Translations under genes and position numbers: made by a program
Shown: positions 1-7,672 of the stretch, one piece after another
Layout of the letters: each line of letters starts with the position of its first letter
Position numbering within the stretch: position 1 is the first letter of the stretch
NCBI GenBank assembly: GCA_003485015.1
Contig: DNCN01000144.1
Span: forward strand, 1 to 14,459
Source: a bacterium
Lineage (GTDB): Bacteria; UBA9089
Direction of reading: 5' to 3'
DNA length: 14,459 nt
The notes under the pieces: generated by a model
Seen by the model: only the letters and a program-made list of their open reading frames with translations
Database searches by the model: none
What the model was told of the DNA's origin: nothing

Positions 1-545
1 TTATAATTCCCTAATATTATTATTATTATTATTATTATAACAAAAAGGGTCTTTAGGGGATCGTGGATATGCTCAAGAACATGCCACAGAGTAATGAGAT
101 CGAAGGATGAATCTTCAAAGAGACCCTCTCTGAGTTCACCCTTTAAAATATTCAACCTTTTATCTTCAAAACCATAGGGCTCTATCACAAAAACCTCAAA
201 ATTCCTTCTCATTAGTGCCCTTAAAAACCTTCCCTGACCACAACCAATATCTAATACTCTTCCTCGATCTTTAAACCTCTCTATTCTTTTAACTCGACGA
301 TTAATAAAGAATAAGTTTAAAGGTTCGAAGAATAATCCAGAATAAGTGGCCATCTGACCATAATAACGCTCATAATAAAACCTAGAAATCTCTTCCCTTA
401 TCGGTCGAGGATTGGTATAAATACAACCACAAAACTTGCACTTAACCACTTGATAGTAATCCCTAGTAATATGATCTGGATCTCTTGCGACAAAAAGGGG
501 GGAATTCTCCTCAGAGTTACAAAGGAGACAACTAATCTTCTCCAT
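1..545 (-). CDS. Zinc-ribbon class I SAM-dependent methyltransferase (3'-partial, cut by window edge)
   Basis: The reading frame opens with ATG at 545-543, overlaps the upstream glycosyltransferase stop by 14 bp, and stays open to base 1, giving about 181 codons. The N-terminus has two Cys pairs (SCLLCNS near residues 5-11 and VKCKFCGCIYTNPRP near 37-51), as in the zinc-binding subgroup of small-molecule or sugar methyltransferases. The SAM-binding motif I, VLDIGCGQGRF, lies near residue 92, and the FDLITLWHVLEHIHDP block follows near residue 145. In the family this block is followed by a helix and a KPGG loop. Here the frame instead runs into seven ATT-derived Ile codons and then GNY, so the end is abnormal or the sequence there is wrong. 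By context it probably methylates a glycan or lipid-linked sugar made by this cassette; the substrate is not readable. The family call is firm, while the integrity of the 3' end is doubtful. Confidence 0.85.
   Translation of the reverse strand, partial: MEKISCLLCNSEENSPLFVARDPDHITRDYYQVVKCKFCGCIYTNPRPIREEISRFYYERYYGQMATYSGLFFEPLNLFFINRRVKRIERFKDRGRVLDIGCGQGRFLRALMRRNFEVFVIEPYGFEDKRLNILKGELREGLFEDSSFDLITLWHVLEHIHDPLKTLFVIIIIIIIILGNY
16..38. repeat. (ATT)7 trinucleotide microsatellite inside a coding frame
   Basis: Seven perfect ATT copies (16-36) plus a partial eighth lie within the methyltransferase reading frame. On the coding strand they read as ATA/ATT-type Ile codons (VIIIIIIIL). The tract sits where the protein family should continue with conserved fold residues. 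Either a repeat expansion or an assembly artefact near a contig edge could explain it. Confidence 0.9.
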
Positions 546-2148
546 AACCACCATTCCAAAAGAGATGGTTTAAATCATAGATGAGGATCTGTCCTACCCT
601 TTCATCTTGACTAAATTCCTTCACCTCTTTGGTCTTGAGACCATTCTCATAAAGAAATACCCAATGTCTTTGGACATCATTGGGGAATACTTTCGTAGGA
701 AGATAATTTCTTTGTAGTAATTGAGGTAGAGTGAGATATTTCTTCCTAAAAATACTTGTCTGATACTTATCCATCAGATCCACGAGAAAGAAACGAAAAC
801 CCCTTTTATGAAGTATTCTCAATTCTTCAAGGGCCTGTTCTAGAGAGGGTGAGAGATTAGTATAACAATAAAGGGCACGGGGCCCGGGATAAAGTTCAGA
901 GATATTAGTGGTGGTGATATAGCCTAATCCTTTCTGGGAGGCAAGGTAAGAGATGGCCTCTTTATATCCAGATTTGAATCTTAGAATATCAAGATCAACT
1001 ATGCCACTATGAAGAAAATGAAGAAGGACTAAGACAATAATAGACAGCCGCCAGATCCTATTCTTGAAGGGCAGATTAATGAGACTTGTCAATCCCTGGC
1101 CCATAATTAAGGCCATGGCTGGTAGGGTTCCTGATAGGGCCCGAGGGACTCGAAGGGAATTCATGATTCCAAAGAGAAGTAGGGTGGTCAATAAGATTAC
1201 AGAGAGCAACACTCCTTCGCAAGACCTCCCCTTAAAGAGAGAGACTAGGCCTACTCCAAGGAATAGTAAGCCAATCGCTCCGACTAACTTCAGAAGGTAA
1301 TATCCACAGATAAAGATGTCTTCGGTTGCGAAGTATTCGGAGGGAGGGACAATCTTCCCATGCTCAAGAAGTTGTTCAAAATAGGTGGGAGTCCAGGAGA
1401 AGAGGGAATAGAGGGCCTCGAATAATAGGCTGGGAAGAAGGAGTGACAAAAGAAAGAGAGATAGCCGTCTTAATTTCAGAGATAAGGTGTCTCTCTTGAG
1501 AGAGAACCAGACCTCAACCCCAAGAAAGATAGGGAGAAAGAGAAACCATTTGTAGCTGCAGGTAAAAGAGTATCCCAGTAGGAGTCCTGATACAGGTAGC
1601 ATCCAGTTTAAGGCCGAATCCCTTCTGAGACTCTCAAGATAGAGGAATACACCCGCATAGAAGAATACCATAAATCCTATCTCAGGCAGCCCTGAACGTG
1701 AGTAATAAAGAAAGTAGGGCATAACTAAAAGAAAGAGTGATGAAGATAATCCTATCATCTCCCCGAAGAATCTTCTTCCTGCAAGATAAACCAAAAGAAT
1801 AATAAAAAGGCTTGTAATAGCAGAGAAGAGAAGACTGGTATAATCTCTTAAACCGACTATCAGTGAAAAACTGGCTAAAAGTAGGCCAAACCCTGGCTTA
1901 GCAACACAACTTGGGGTAATAAGCATGAAATTAAATTTCTTAACGCCCAAGGCCCATTCAGTCCATCTAGAAAGTCCCGGAAGACAAGATAAAAGAGATA
2001 AAAACCATCTTGCCTCCAATAGATAGTGGGCTTCATCAAATAGGATTAGCCCCCTTTCATTGAGGCGATAAAGCCTTAGGGATCCAGCGATGATTAGGAT
2101 TACAAGTAATGCGATAGACTTTCGAGAAAGAGTCCTTTTATTCTTCAT
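532..2148 (-). CDS. GT39/PMT_2-type polytopic membrane glycosyltransferase
   Basis: This 538-residue protein has about ten hydrophobic segments and fits the GT-C glycosyltransferases (dolichyl-P-mannose mannosyltransferase or ArnT type), which use polyprenyl-phosphate sugars on the outer face of the membrane. After the first membrane segment (about residues 11-27), the first periplasmic loop carries the acidic pair in LILFDEAHY (Asp38, Glu39), the expected catalytic motif. The AKPGFGLLLA segment near 83 and the SRSGLPEIG loop near 150-158 match the usual family blocks. The last ~130 residues are soluble and probably extracytoplasmic. ATG at 2148 overlaps the upstream gene remnant by 11 bp, so translation is probably coupled; the only local Shine-Dalgarno is a weak GGAAA. 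It overlaps the downstream methyltransferase by 14 bp. Sugar donor and acceptor cannot be told from sequence. Confidence 0.85.
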   Translation of the reverse strand: MKNKRTLSRKSIALLVILIIAGSLRLYRLNERGLILFDEAHYLLEARWFLSLLSCLPGLSRWTEWALGVKKFNFMLITPSCVAKPGFGLLLASFSLIVGLRDYTSLLFSAITSLFIILLVYLAGRRFFGEMIGLSSSLFLLVMPYFLYYSRSGLPEIGFMVFFYAGVFLYLESLRRDSALNWMLPVSGLLLGYSFTCSYKWFLFLPIFLGVEVWFSLKRDTLSLKLRRLSLFLLSLLLPSLLFEALYSLFSWTPTYFEQLLEHGKIVPPSEYFATEDIFICGYYLLKLVGAIGLLFLGVGLVSLFKGRSCEGVLLSVILLTTLLLFGIMNSLRVPRALSGTLPAMALIMGQGLTSLINLPFKNRIWRLSIIVLVLLHFLHSGIVDLDILRFKSGYKEAISYLASQKGLGYITTTNISELYPGPRALYCYTNLSPSLEQALEELRILHKRGFRFFLVDLMDKYQTSIFRKKYLTLPQLLQRNYLPTKVFPNDVQRHWVFLYENGLKTKEVKEFSQDERVGQILIYDLNHLFWNGGYGED

Positions 2149-2462
2149 TTTCCGGAATAAATTTGTAGATTATCGCTACCTGAGGATAACCAATCCAGGG
2201 AGGAACAGCATTGATCACTGCTATCCGCTTAAGACTGGGCCGGTCCTTTTCATCTCTCAGTTCAAAAATGAGCTCACTCTTAAAACCATAGGGATCGCCG
2301 GGGGAGAGTCCATAGGTTGAATCCCAGGTTACATAGGTAATTCCCCGTGTCTTCAATTCAACAATGAACTCTTCAAAAGAATTGGCCTTAAAGCTATTTA
2401 AGGAGATAAAATAACTTTGGATGACCCCGCCTCTATGTTAAAGAGTCTTCATCCTTCATCAT
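2138..2462 (-). pseudogene. Remnant of a GT39-type glycosyltransferase with its middle deleted
   Basis: From 2437 to the TAA at 2138 a frame of 99 codons reads like the C-terminal soluble tail of a GT39-family enzyme: a helix (NSFEEFIVELKTRG), then ITYVTWDSTYG, a loop, and a last strand of the PQVAIIYKFIP type. The frame is closed just upstream by TAA (2438-2440) and has no plausible start with a ribosome site; the first candidate is TTG at 2356. In another frame, ATGATG at 2462 overlaps the upstream stop codon (ATGA) and gives MMKDEDSLT before TAG at 2433-2435. I infer that a full gene once began at 2462 and ended at 2138, and that about 1.2 kb of its transmembrane part was lost, leaving a frame change. 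The 11-bp overlap with the next gene is still present. An independent small soluble protein starting at 2356 is the less likely alternative. Confidence 0.65.
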
Positions 2463-4282
2463 CCTTCTAAGCTGTTATATCTTATCTCTCCATCAGAGAA
2501 GATAACCATTTCAATTAGAGGTATTATCAGGACTGCCTTCTTGGTTCCTTTGAAAAAGATCTGCTTTGCAAAAATAATCCCCCGGCGATCTAACTTGATT
2601 AGTCCTCCTGAAATCCTGCCATCATCCTTAATGAGGTGTAATTCTATAGCCCTTATGCCATCCTCAAGAGGCTTGAGTAAGAGATTCTCCCCCTTCTGTT
2701 GTAAGGTCAAGAGGATTCCTCTCTCTTCATCCTCAAAATGTCCAAAGCCTTCTATCTCTTCTGGGATCAATTCTATCCGTTTAATCCTCAGAACTACCAG
2801 TTTGTGCTCAAGGAAGAGCAAACAGATATCCCCTGATCTTAGGAAAAGATGACTCAAAGGAGAACTCTCTTCAAGAAAAGGGGAATAGTCTTTGGAAACC
2901 AGATAATGCCTGACGCCCGAGAGGAGATGGATAACAGGAGGGTTAACATCATATTTACAGAAGTTCACGTCTATTTCAGCAAAAGTGCGTTTTTTGGGAA
3001 AGAGCGAAAACCACTCGCCCCAACAATAGACTGCATTACCCCTGGAGGATGCGGATTGGACTATTCTAATAACTTCCTTACCAAATGAAGTATAGTACAC
3101 CGGATCCAAAAAATGGAGATATTCATTCAAACCGTTACTTATCTGCGGAATAAGAACCAAGAAACTCATAGGGACCAAAACAACCTTTTTATACCTAACC
3201 CAAGAGACCACCTTCTTAAGGACAAGATCAAAAAGAGAGGCACAAAAATAATACAAAGGAAATAGAAAGGGGATGATGTATCTTACCTCTTTATGCCTTA
3301 AAAGGAAGGTCATTGAAAAAAATGAGAAAAGAAACCAGATGAGACAGATCACATCCCTATCTCTCTTTTTAATCAATCCAATGGCACATCCTAAACCAGA
3401 AATCATCAGAAATCCAGGACCTGAAGATTTGATAAGAGTAAAAAAATACTCCTGGCAGGATTTGAGTAACCCTACCTTAAGGTTTTCAGAAAAATTAATA
3501 GGTATATGGGTTAGACTAGGTAGGTAATTATGACCGAGCACCTTTAGGGACTCAACGAAACTTCCCTTTAATAAACAAACAAGTACACCAAAATGAATGG
3601 CTATAAAGAACCAGCAGGATATGGCTAAAAGGAATGGGATCCTCCAGAAGGATCTATCCTTTATAACCCCACTAATAGATCCCCTTTCTCTGAAGGAGAG
3701 TATTACCTCACTCAAGAAGATAACGGGAAGAAGCAGGATCATATTGAGTCTGGTTAAAAGAGCTAAGGTAACCGATATCACAAACCAAGCATAAAGAGAT
3801 AAAGACCTTCTCTTTCTCAACTTGACATATATAAAAATAGAAAGGAGAAAGAATAAAGAGGCAGGGATGTCCGTCATGGTAAATGGGATATAGTGGATAA
3901 ATAGTCTGTTCAGACTAAAGAGTACCGTGGTCAATAGAGCAATCCCGGGGGTGAATGAGTCTCTAAGAAATAGATAAGTTGTCAGCAACAAAAGAACCCC
4001 TATCAAGAAGGATAAAAGATGGGAGAGCCCTAGGATGGTAAAGAAGCTTACTCCGAGATCCTTGAGACTGATAATAGGGAGATTTATAAGGGAGATAAAG
4101 AGTGGCCGAAAAACAAAGAAGAAGGACTTCTGTTGGGTGTAAATCGCTCGAGCATTGGCTAACTGGGCAAAACCATCCCAATAGTCAATCTTAATAGATA
4201 AGCTTATCACAAAAAGAAAGAGGAGTCCAGGTATAAGGAGTAAAAAGAGCAATATTTTATACCAATTTATGTTAAGATTCAA
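2459..4282 (-). CDS. GT-C superfamily membrane glycosyltransferase with a C-terminal soluble extension (TTG start)
   Basis: This 607-residue polytopic protein has about ten membrane segments in its first ~390 residues, starting at residue 9. The organisation follows GT39/PMT_2: a first periplasmic loop with acidic residues (KIDYWDGFAQLANARAI, Asp33 and Asp36), a second loop of the FTMTDIPASL type (residues 134-142), and LLTRLNMILLLP near 175-186. The usual Asp-Glu pair is not seen; by eye Asp36 aligns with Asp, and Gly37 takes the Glu place. The C-terminal ~210 residues are hydrophilic to beta-rich; the last ~110 do not resemble a domain I know. The start is TTG at 4282, chosen because AGGGAG lies 7 bases upstream and no ATG in this frame fits. 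It overlaps the previous gene by 11 bp. Likely role: adding a polyprenyl-linked sugar to a surface glycan or protein; acceptor unknown. Confidence 0.78.
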   Translation of the reverse strand: MNLNINWYKILLFLLLIPGLLFLFVISLSIKIDYWDGFAQLANARAIYTQQKSFFFVFRPLFISLINLPIISLKDLGVSFFTILGLSHLLSFLIGVLLLLTTYLFLRDSFTPGIALLTTVLFSLNRLFIHYIPFTMTDIPASLFFLLSIFIYVKLRKRRSLSLYAWFVISVTLALLTRLNMILLLPVIFLSEVILSFRERGSISGVIKDRSFWRIPFLLAISCWFFIAIHFGVLVCLLKGSFVESLKVLGHNYLPSLTHIPINFSENLKVGLLKSCQEYFFTLIKSSGPGFLMISGLGCAIGLIKKRDRDVICLIWFLFSFFSMTFLLRHKEVRYIIPFLFPLYYFCASLFDLVLKKVVSWVRYKKVVLVPMSFLVLIPQISNGLNEYLHFLDPVYYTSFGKEVIRIVQSASSRGNAVYCWGEWFSLFPKKRTFAEIDVNFCKYDVNPPVIHLLSGVRHYLVSKDYSPFLEESSPLSHLFLRSGDICLLFLEHKLVVLRIKRIELIPEEIEGFGHFEDEERGILLTLQQKGENLLLKPLEDGIRAIELHLIKDDGRISGGLIKLDRRGIIFAKQIFFKGTKKAVLIIPLIEMVIFSDGEIRYNSLEG

Positions 4283-5507
4283 GCACTATCTCCCTTTTGT
4301 GGAAACTTTCTATAAATTCGGGGTTGAATACCGAATAGATCGAAAATGCAGCAGAGATAATAAAGAATGGCTCAAGGGAAAGACGAAAACGGGTCCAGGC
4401 AAAGAAGAGAGTTAAGATAAGAATAATTTGGGGAAATAGATAAAAATAAAAGAGAGAGAGCCTCTTCCAACACCTGAAAGAGAGGAGGATCCCCATAAAA
4501 CTGAAGAAAGAGAGCACCCTCCAGGAGATCAAGGGAATATAAGGGATACTTACTCCAGGTTTTGAGCACGGAAACCAGATGTAGTCTGAAAAGAAGAAGC
4601 TTTTAATATTCCAATCAACCTTCCAGGCAAAGAAGTCGCAGAAGTAGTCCTTAGAATTATTCCTGACATATTCAATGAGCCTTTTACAGTAATACGAATT
4701 CATCTCGCCTTCTTTAAGGCCAAGTTCTTTGAATCGGGCCCTCTCTCTAGTAAGTTCTACATCCATCCCATTGGGATAATTAAATCTAAAGAGGCTCTCT
4801 CCTGTATAGGTAGCAATAGGAACAAAATGATGGAGGATGAGATAGTTCCTGATTGTCCAAGGGAGGATGGTCATACCTATGAATAGAATCAAAACTAAAG
4901 AATGAAGAACCCACTTCTTCGATCTAGTCCAAAACCAGATGCAGAGAAAAGGGACAGAAACTAAGACATTAGTCTTAGTAAGAGCAGCAAGTCCGATCAA
5001 TACTCCTGAAAACATCAAGAGAAATAGGTTCTCAGTCTTTGAAAACCTAAGGAGAAGAAGAACAAAGAGGAGTATAAGTAAGACAAAGAGATTTTCGGTC
5101 AGAAGGTGGCCATTTAGAAATATAAACCCGTCATAAAGGGCATAAATGAAGGCAGAGACAAGACCAATCCTTCCATTAAACACTATCTTGGCAATGGAGT
5201 AGAGCAGGATGCAACCAAAAGAACCAAGGATCATCTGAATCACCTTGACCATGATATAATTATGGCCAAAGAGCCTATATATTCCGGCCAAAAAGAATGG
5301 GTAGAGCGGAGGCTGGTAAGATTTATACCCAAACATTCCATAGCCCTGGCCACTAATCAGATTCATAGCTGCTTCATCATAGCCAGCCTCATCTGAAATA
5401 GGGGGCTCTTTGGCAATCTGGGGAAGATAGATTACCCTAAGGAATAAGGCCAATAGAAAGATGAGTAAAAGCAGAAAATAATCTCTCCTAGAATTCTCTT
5501 TAGTCAT
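4272..5507 (-). CDS. GT39/PMT_2-type membrane glycosyltransferase
   Basis: This 411-residue protein is a compact member of the dolichyl-P-mannose mannosyltransferase/ArnT-like group. A first membrane segment (about 10-26) is followed by the acidic loop ISDEAGYDEAAMNL (Asp39, Glu40), then YQPPLYPFFLAGIYRLFG (64-81), which is the family's proline-rich block, then LLTENLF (135-141) and LIGLAALTKTN (170-180). The last loop, ARFRLSLEPFFII, matches the conserved R.R.PLEP-like segment of the last membrane helix region. There is no large soluble C-terminal domain. ATG at 5507 abuts the TAG of the radical SAM gene (5508-5510) with no gap, and the 3' end overlaps the next gene. This points to a coupled operon for outer-face glycan assembly with a polyprenyl-phosphate sugar donor, probably supplied by the GT2 two genes upstream. 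Donor and acceptor are not determined. Confidence 0.87.
   Translation of the reverse strand: MTKENSRRDYFLLLLIFLLALFLRVIYLPQIAKEPPISDEAGYDEAAMNLISGQGYGMFGYKSYQPPLYPFFLAGIYRLFGHNYIMVKVIQMILGSFGCILLYSIAKIVFNGRIGLVSAFIYALYDGFIFLNGHLLTENLFVLLILLFVLLLLRFSKTENLFLLMFSGVLIGLAALTKTNVLVSVPFLCIWFWTRSKKWVLHSLVLILFIGMTILPWTIRNYLILHHFVPIATYTGESLFRFNYPNGMDVELTRERARFKELGLKEGEMNSYYCKRLIEYVRNNSKDYFCDFFAWKVDWNIKSFFFSDYIWFPCSKPGVSIPYIPLISWRVLSFFSFMGILLSFRCWKRLSLFYFYLFPQIILILTLFFAWTRFRLSLEPFFIISAAFSIYSVFNPEFIESFHKREIVLES
4290..4295 (-). promoter_or_regulatory. Ribosome binding site (AGGGAG) for a TTG start
   Basis: On the minus strand AGGGAG ends 7 bases before TTG at 4282. It lies inside the end of the preceding glycosyltransferase gene. 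It supports initiation at a non-ATG codon and a coupled 11-bp gene overlap. Confidence 0.6.
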
Positions 5508-6893
5508 CTACGCCTTCTTCAACATACCCAAAAGAGACCTTAGGTTTACCTGAAGACCCTCCAGGGAAGAGATCTTAAATATCTTTCTTAGAATATAGGA
5601 CGGTCGCAGATAAAAGAGCCGGTATACTCTGTGGTAATACTCCTCAATACGGGTTGAAGCTATCGTAGGAAGATCCATAACCATATGACTGAGGTCATAC
5701 TTGGTCCAGTCTTCGGTAGATAGATAACCATTCTCCTTGGCCCATTTGAACATCTCGGTTCCAGGATAGGGAGTGGTAATGTTGAAGATACACAACTCTG
5801 GGTCAAGGTCTAAGGCAAACTGGATCGTCCTCTGAATACTCTCCTCTGTTTCTCCTGGATTACCCAACATAAAGGCTGCCCGAACATCTATCCCTACCTC
5901 TTTTGTCAGCTTCACCGCCTCTCGGGCCTGATCCAAGGTAGTTCCTTTGTTTATGTTCTTTAATATCTCTTCATCCCCTGACTCTACTCCATACATTATC
6001 TGGTGGCAACCCGCTTCTTTCATCAGTCTCAGGGTCTCCAGGTCTACGGTATCCACTCGGGCAAAACAAGACCAACTCAAGTTGATCTTTTCTTTAAGAA
6101 TAAGGGATGAAAACTCTCTAACATTCTTTTGGATAGCTGTAAAGGTATCATCGTAAAATTGAATCTCTTTGATGCCGTGGGTTTCCATCAAATATTTGAT
6201 CTCTTTAATAAGCTTGGAAGGGGACCGATACCGGATCCTTTTGCCTAGCATATCCCCATAACAGAAGGTACATCTACCCGGACAGCCCCTGGTAGCCATG
6301 ATGCTTATTGTGGGAAGCTTCTTATAACTCCCTAGGGCAGGGTAATATCTATTCATGGGCAAGAGATGGTAAGCTGGAGATGGGAGGGTATCTAAATCTA
6401 GAATAGGGGGTCTGAAAGGATTGTGGATGATTCTCCCATCCGACCTATAAGAGAGTCCTGGGATGTTCTTGGGATCCTTCCCTTCCATCAAATCCAGAAG
6501 GGTCTCTTCTCCTTCCCCTCGAATGCAGTAGTCAATATTCGGACTATCCAAGGCTTCATCAGGCAAGACCGTAGGATGAACCCCACCTAAGATAATCTTT
6601 GAATCGGGAAGAAGCCCCTTCAGTATTTTGGCGATAGTATAAGCATTGTCGATGGTTATGGTTGTAGCGGTAATACCGATAAAGGATGGTGTCTCACCGT
6701 TGATGGCTAAGGGTAGTTCTTCGGGAAGGAGCCTCTCTGCCTGCATATCAATAATCTTTACCTTAAAACCCTTCTCTTCTAAATAGGCACCAATGCTAGC
6801 TAAGCCAAGAGGAGGCATACAACTACTCACTTTCTTCCAGATATTACCCTTCTTGTATCCCCAGGATGGGTTGATAAGGAGAAGGTCGATCAT
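5508..6893 (-). CDS. B12-binding-type radical SAM enzyme
   Basis: I place the start at ATG 6893, which overlaps the GT2 stop as ATGA; the longer frame would begin at TTG 6944 and overlap by 55 bp. This gives 461 residues. The N-terminal ~130 residues form a Rossmann-like cobalamin-binding-type domain (MPPLGLASIGAYLEEKGF at 26-43, GGVHPTVLP at 103-111, RGEGEE at 125-130). The usual B12-ligating Asp-x-His-x-x-Gly is not evident; DMQAER stands in its place, so cobalamin may be bound base-on or not at all. The radical SAM 4Fe-4S motif is C204-PGR-C208-TF-C211, followed by the barrel with YGVESGDEEIL (301-311) and GNPGETE (344-350). Relatives carry out methylations and other radical modifications of lipids, peptides, phosphinates or sugars. 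Within a glycan cassette I infer a lipid or sugar modification; the actual reaction is unknown. Confidence 0.88.
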   Translation of the reverse strand: MIDLLLINPSWGYKKGNIWKKVSSCMPPLGLASIGAYLEEKGFKVKIIDMQAERLLPEELPLAINGETPSFIGITATTITIDNAYTIAKILKGLLPDSKIILGGVHPTVLPDEALDSPNIDYCIRGEGEETLLDLMEGKDPKNIPGLSYRSDGRIIHNPFRPPILDLDTLPSPAYHLLPMNRYYPALGSYKKLPTISIMATRGCPGRCTFCYGDMLGKRIRYRSPSKLIKEIKYLMETHGIKEIQFYDDTFTAIQKNVREFSSLILKEKINLSWSCFARVDTVDLETLRLMKEAGCHQIMYGVESGDEEILKNINKGTTLDQAREAVKLTKEVGIDVRAAFMLGNPGETEESIQRTIQFALDLDPELCIFNITTPYPGTEMFKWAKENGYLSTEDWTKYDLSHMVMDLPTIASTRIEEYYHRVYRLFYLRPSYILRKIFKISSLEGLQVNLRSLLGMLKKA

Positions 6894-7600
6894 CTCTTTA
6901 TCCCGAACTTCAGATAGATAAGAGGTCTTAATATGCTCCACCAATCTAAGATGGGGACCATCTTGGTATACCCCACATCTCCCTGGTGATAAATCTTGGT
7001 CACTGGAACCTCTTTAACCCGGTAACCCAATTTAACTACCTTATAGAAGATGTAAGGTTCTAATTCATATCTGTTAAGCCAATCCTGATTAAGGTCTATT
7101 CTCTTATCTTTAAAGAGAGAACTCTTCATCGCCCGATAGCCATTAGTCCCGTCTGTTGCCGGAAACCCGGTGAGAAGCCTAAAGAGCAGAGAATATACTT
7201 TAGTCGTTATCCTTCTGAAGAAGGGCATATTGACCGTTCGTTTACCATGGAGCCTCCGCGAGCCTTGAACAAAGTCATAACCTTCATTGATGATAGGATC
7301 AATGAGTCTGGGCATCTCGTTAGCCATATCCTGGTCATCCCCACCCATGATAACTATGATCTCATACCCTTGAGAGAGGGCGTGCTCCATCCCACTCCTG
7401 ATAGCAGCACCTGCCCCCATATTCACCCTGTGCTTGATCACCTTAGCACCCTCACCTTCTGCCTCTCTTGCAGTATTATCTGTGGACCCATCATCTATAA
7501 CCAATACTTCGTCCACAAACCCTTTGGTCTTAGCCACTACCCTACCTATCTTTCCCTCTTCATTCAATGCTGGTAAAAGAAGAATCGTTTCTTTAGCCAT
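6890..7600 (-). CDS. GT2 glycosyltransferase, polyprenyl-phosphate sugar synthase-like (DPM1/CsbB type)
   Basis: This 236-residue cytoplasmic GT-A fold enzyme has the expected motifs in order: PALNEE (10-15) at the nucleotide site, DDGSTDNT (36-43), GGDDQ (86-90) as the metal-binding DxD-like motif, QGSR (112-115) and TDGTNGYRAM (149-158). It most resembles enzymes that move a sugar from a nucleotide sugar to polyprenyl phosphate. It ends without clear membrane helices, unlike CsbB, which carries two, so it would be peripheral, as short DPM1 proteins are. Its partners here are the GT-C enzymes, which need exactly such lipid-linked donors. It starts with ATG at 7600, 72 bp after the yfhO-like gene; that gap shows no convincing promoter or terminator. 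The ATGA overlap at its 3' end couples it to the radical SAM gene. The sugar identity is unknown. Confidence 0.88.
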   Translation of the reverse strand: MAKETILLLPALNEEGKIGRVVAKTKGFVDEVLVIDDGSTDNTAREAEGEGAKVIKHRVNMGAGAAIRSGMEHALSQGYEIIVIMGGDDQDMANEMPRLIDPIINEGYDFVQGSRRLHGKRTVNMPFFRRITTKVYSLLFRLLTGFPATDGTNGYRAMKSSLFKDKRIDLNQDWLNRYELEPYIFYKVVKLGYRVKEVPVTKIYHQGDVGYTKMVPILDWWSILRPLIYLKFGIKR

Positions 7601-7672
7601 TTTTACTTCTATAAGATTCCTAAACTACATAAAGATTACTACCAAATCTTATGATACTATATTAGCCCTGAT

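Noticed and set aside
1064..1300. Plus-strand open frames, here and at many other places (for example 2541-2852, 7247-7576, 10513-10788, 12279-12599)
   Set aside because: They lie antisense to well-supported genes, have no ribosome sites or recognisable domains, and their composition mirrors the opposite coding strand.
1494..1508. Short palindrome of the CTCTCTTGAGAGAG kind
   Set aside because: It is small, lies within a coding region and is expected by chance in a GA-rich gene.
3963..4181. Minus-strand alternative frames nested inside glycosyltransferase and YfhO-like genes (also 4372-4569 and 8881-9099)
   Set aside because: They overlap strong membrane-protein frames entirely and show no family features.
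6890..6944. A 55-bp gene overlap between the GT2 and radical SAM genes
   Set aside because: It disappears when the better start at 6893 is used.
7601..7672. Promoter for the GT2 gene (TTGGTA with a TAGGAA-like box, or a lone TATAGT)
   Set aside because: The -10 match is poor in the first case, and the second has no -35 box at a usable distance.
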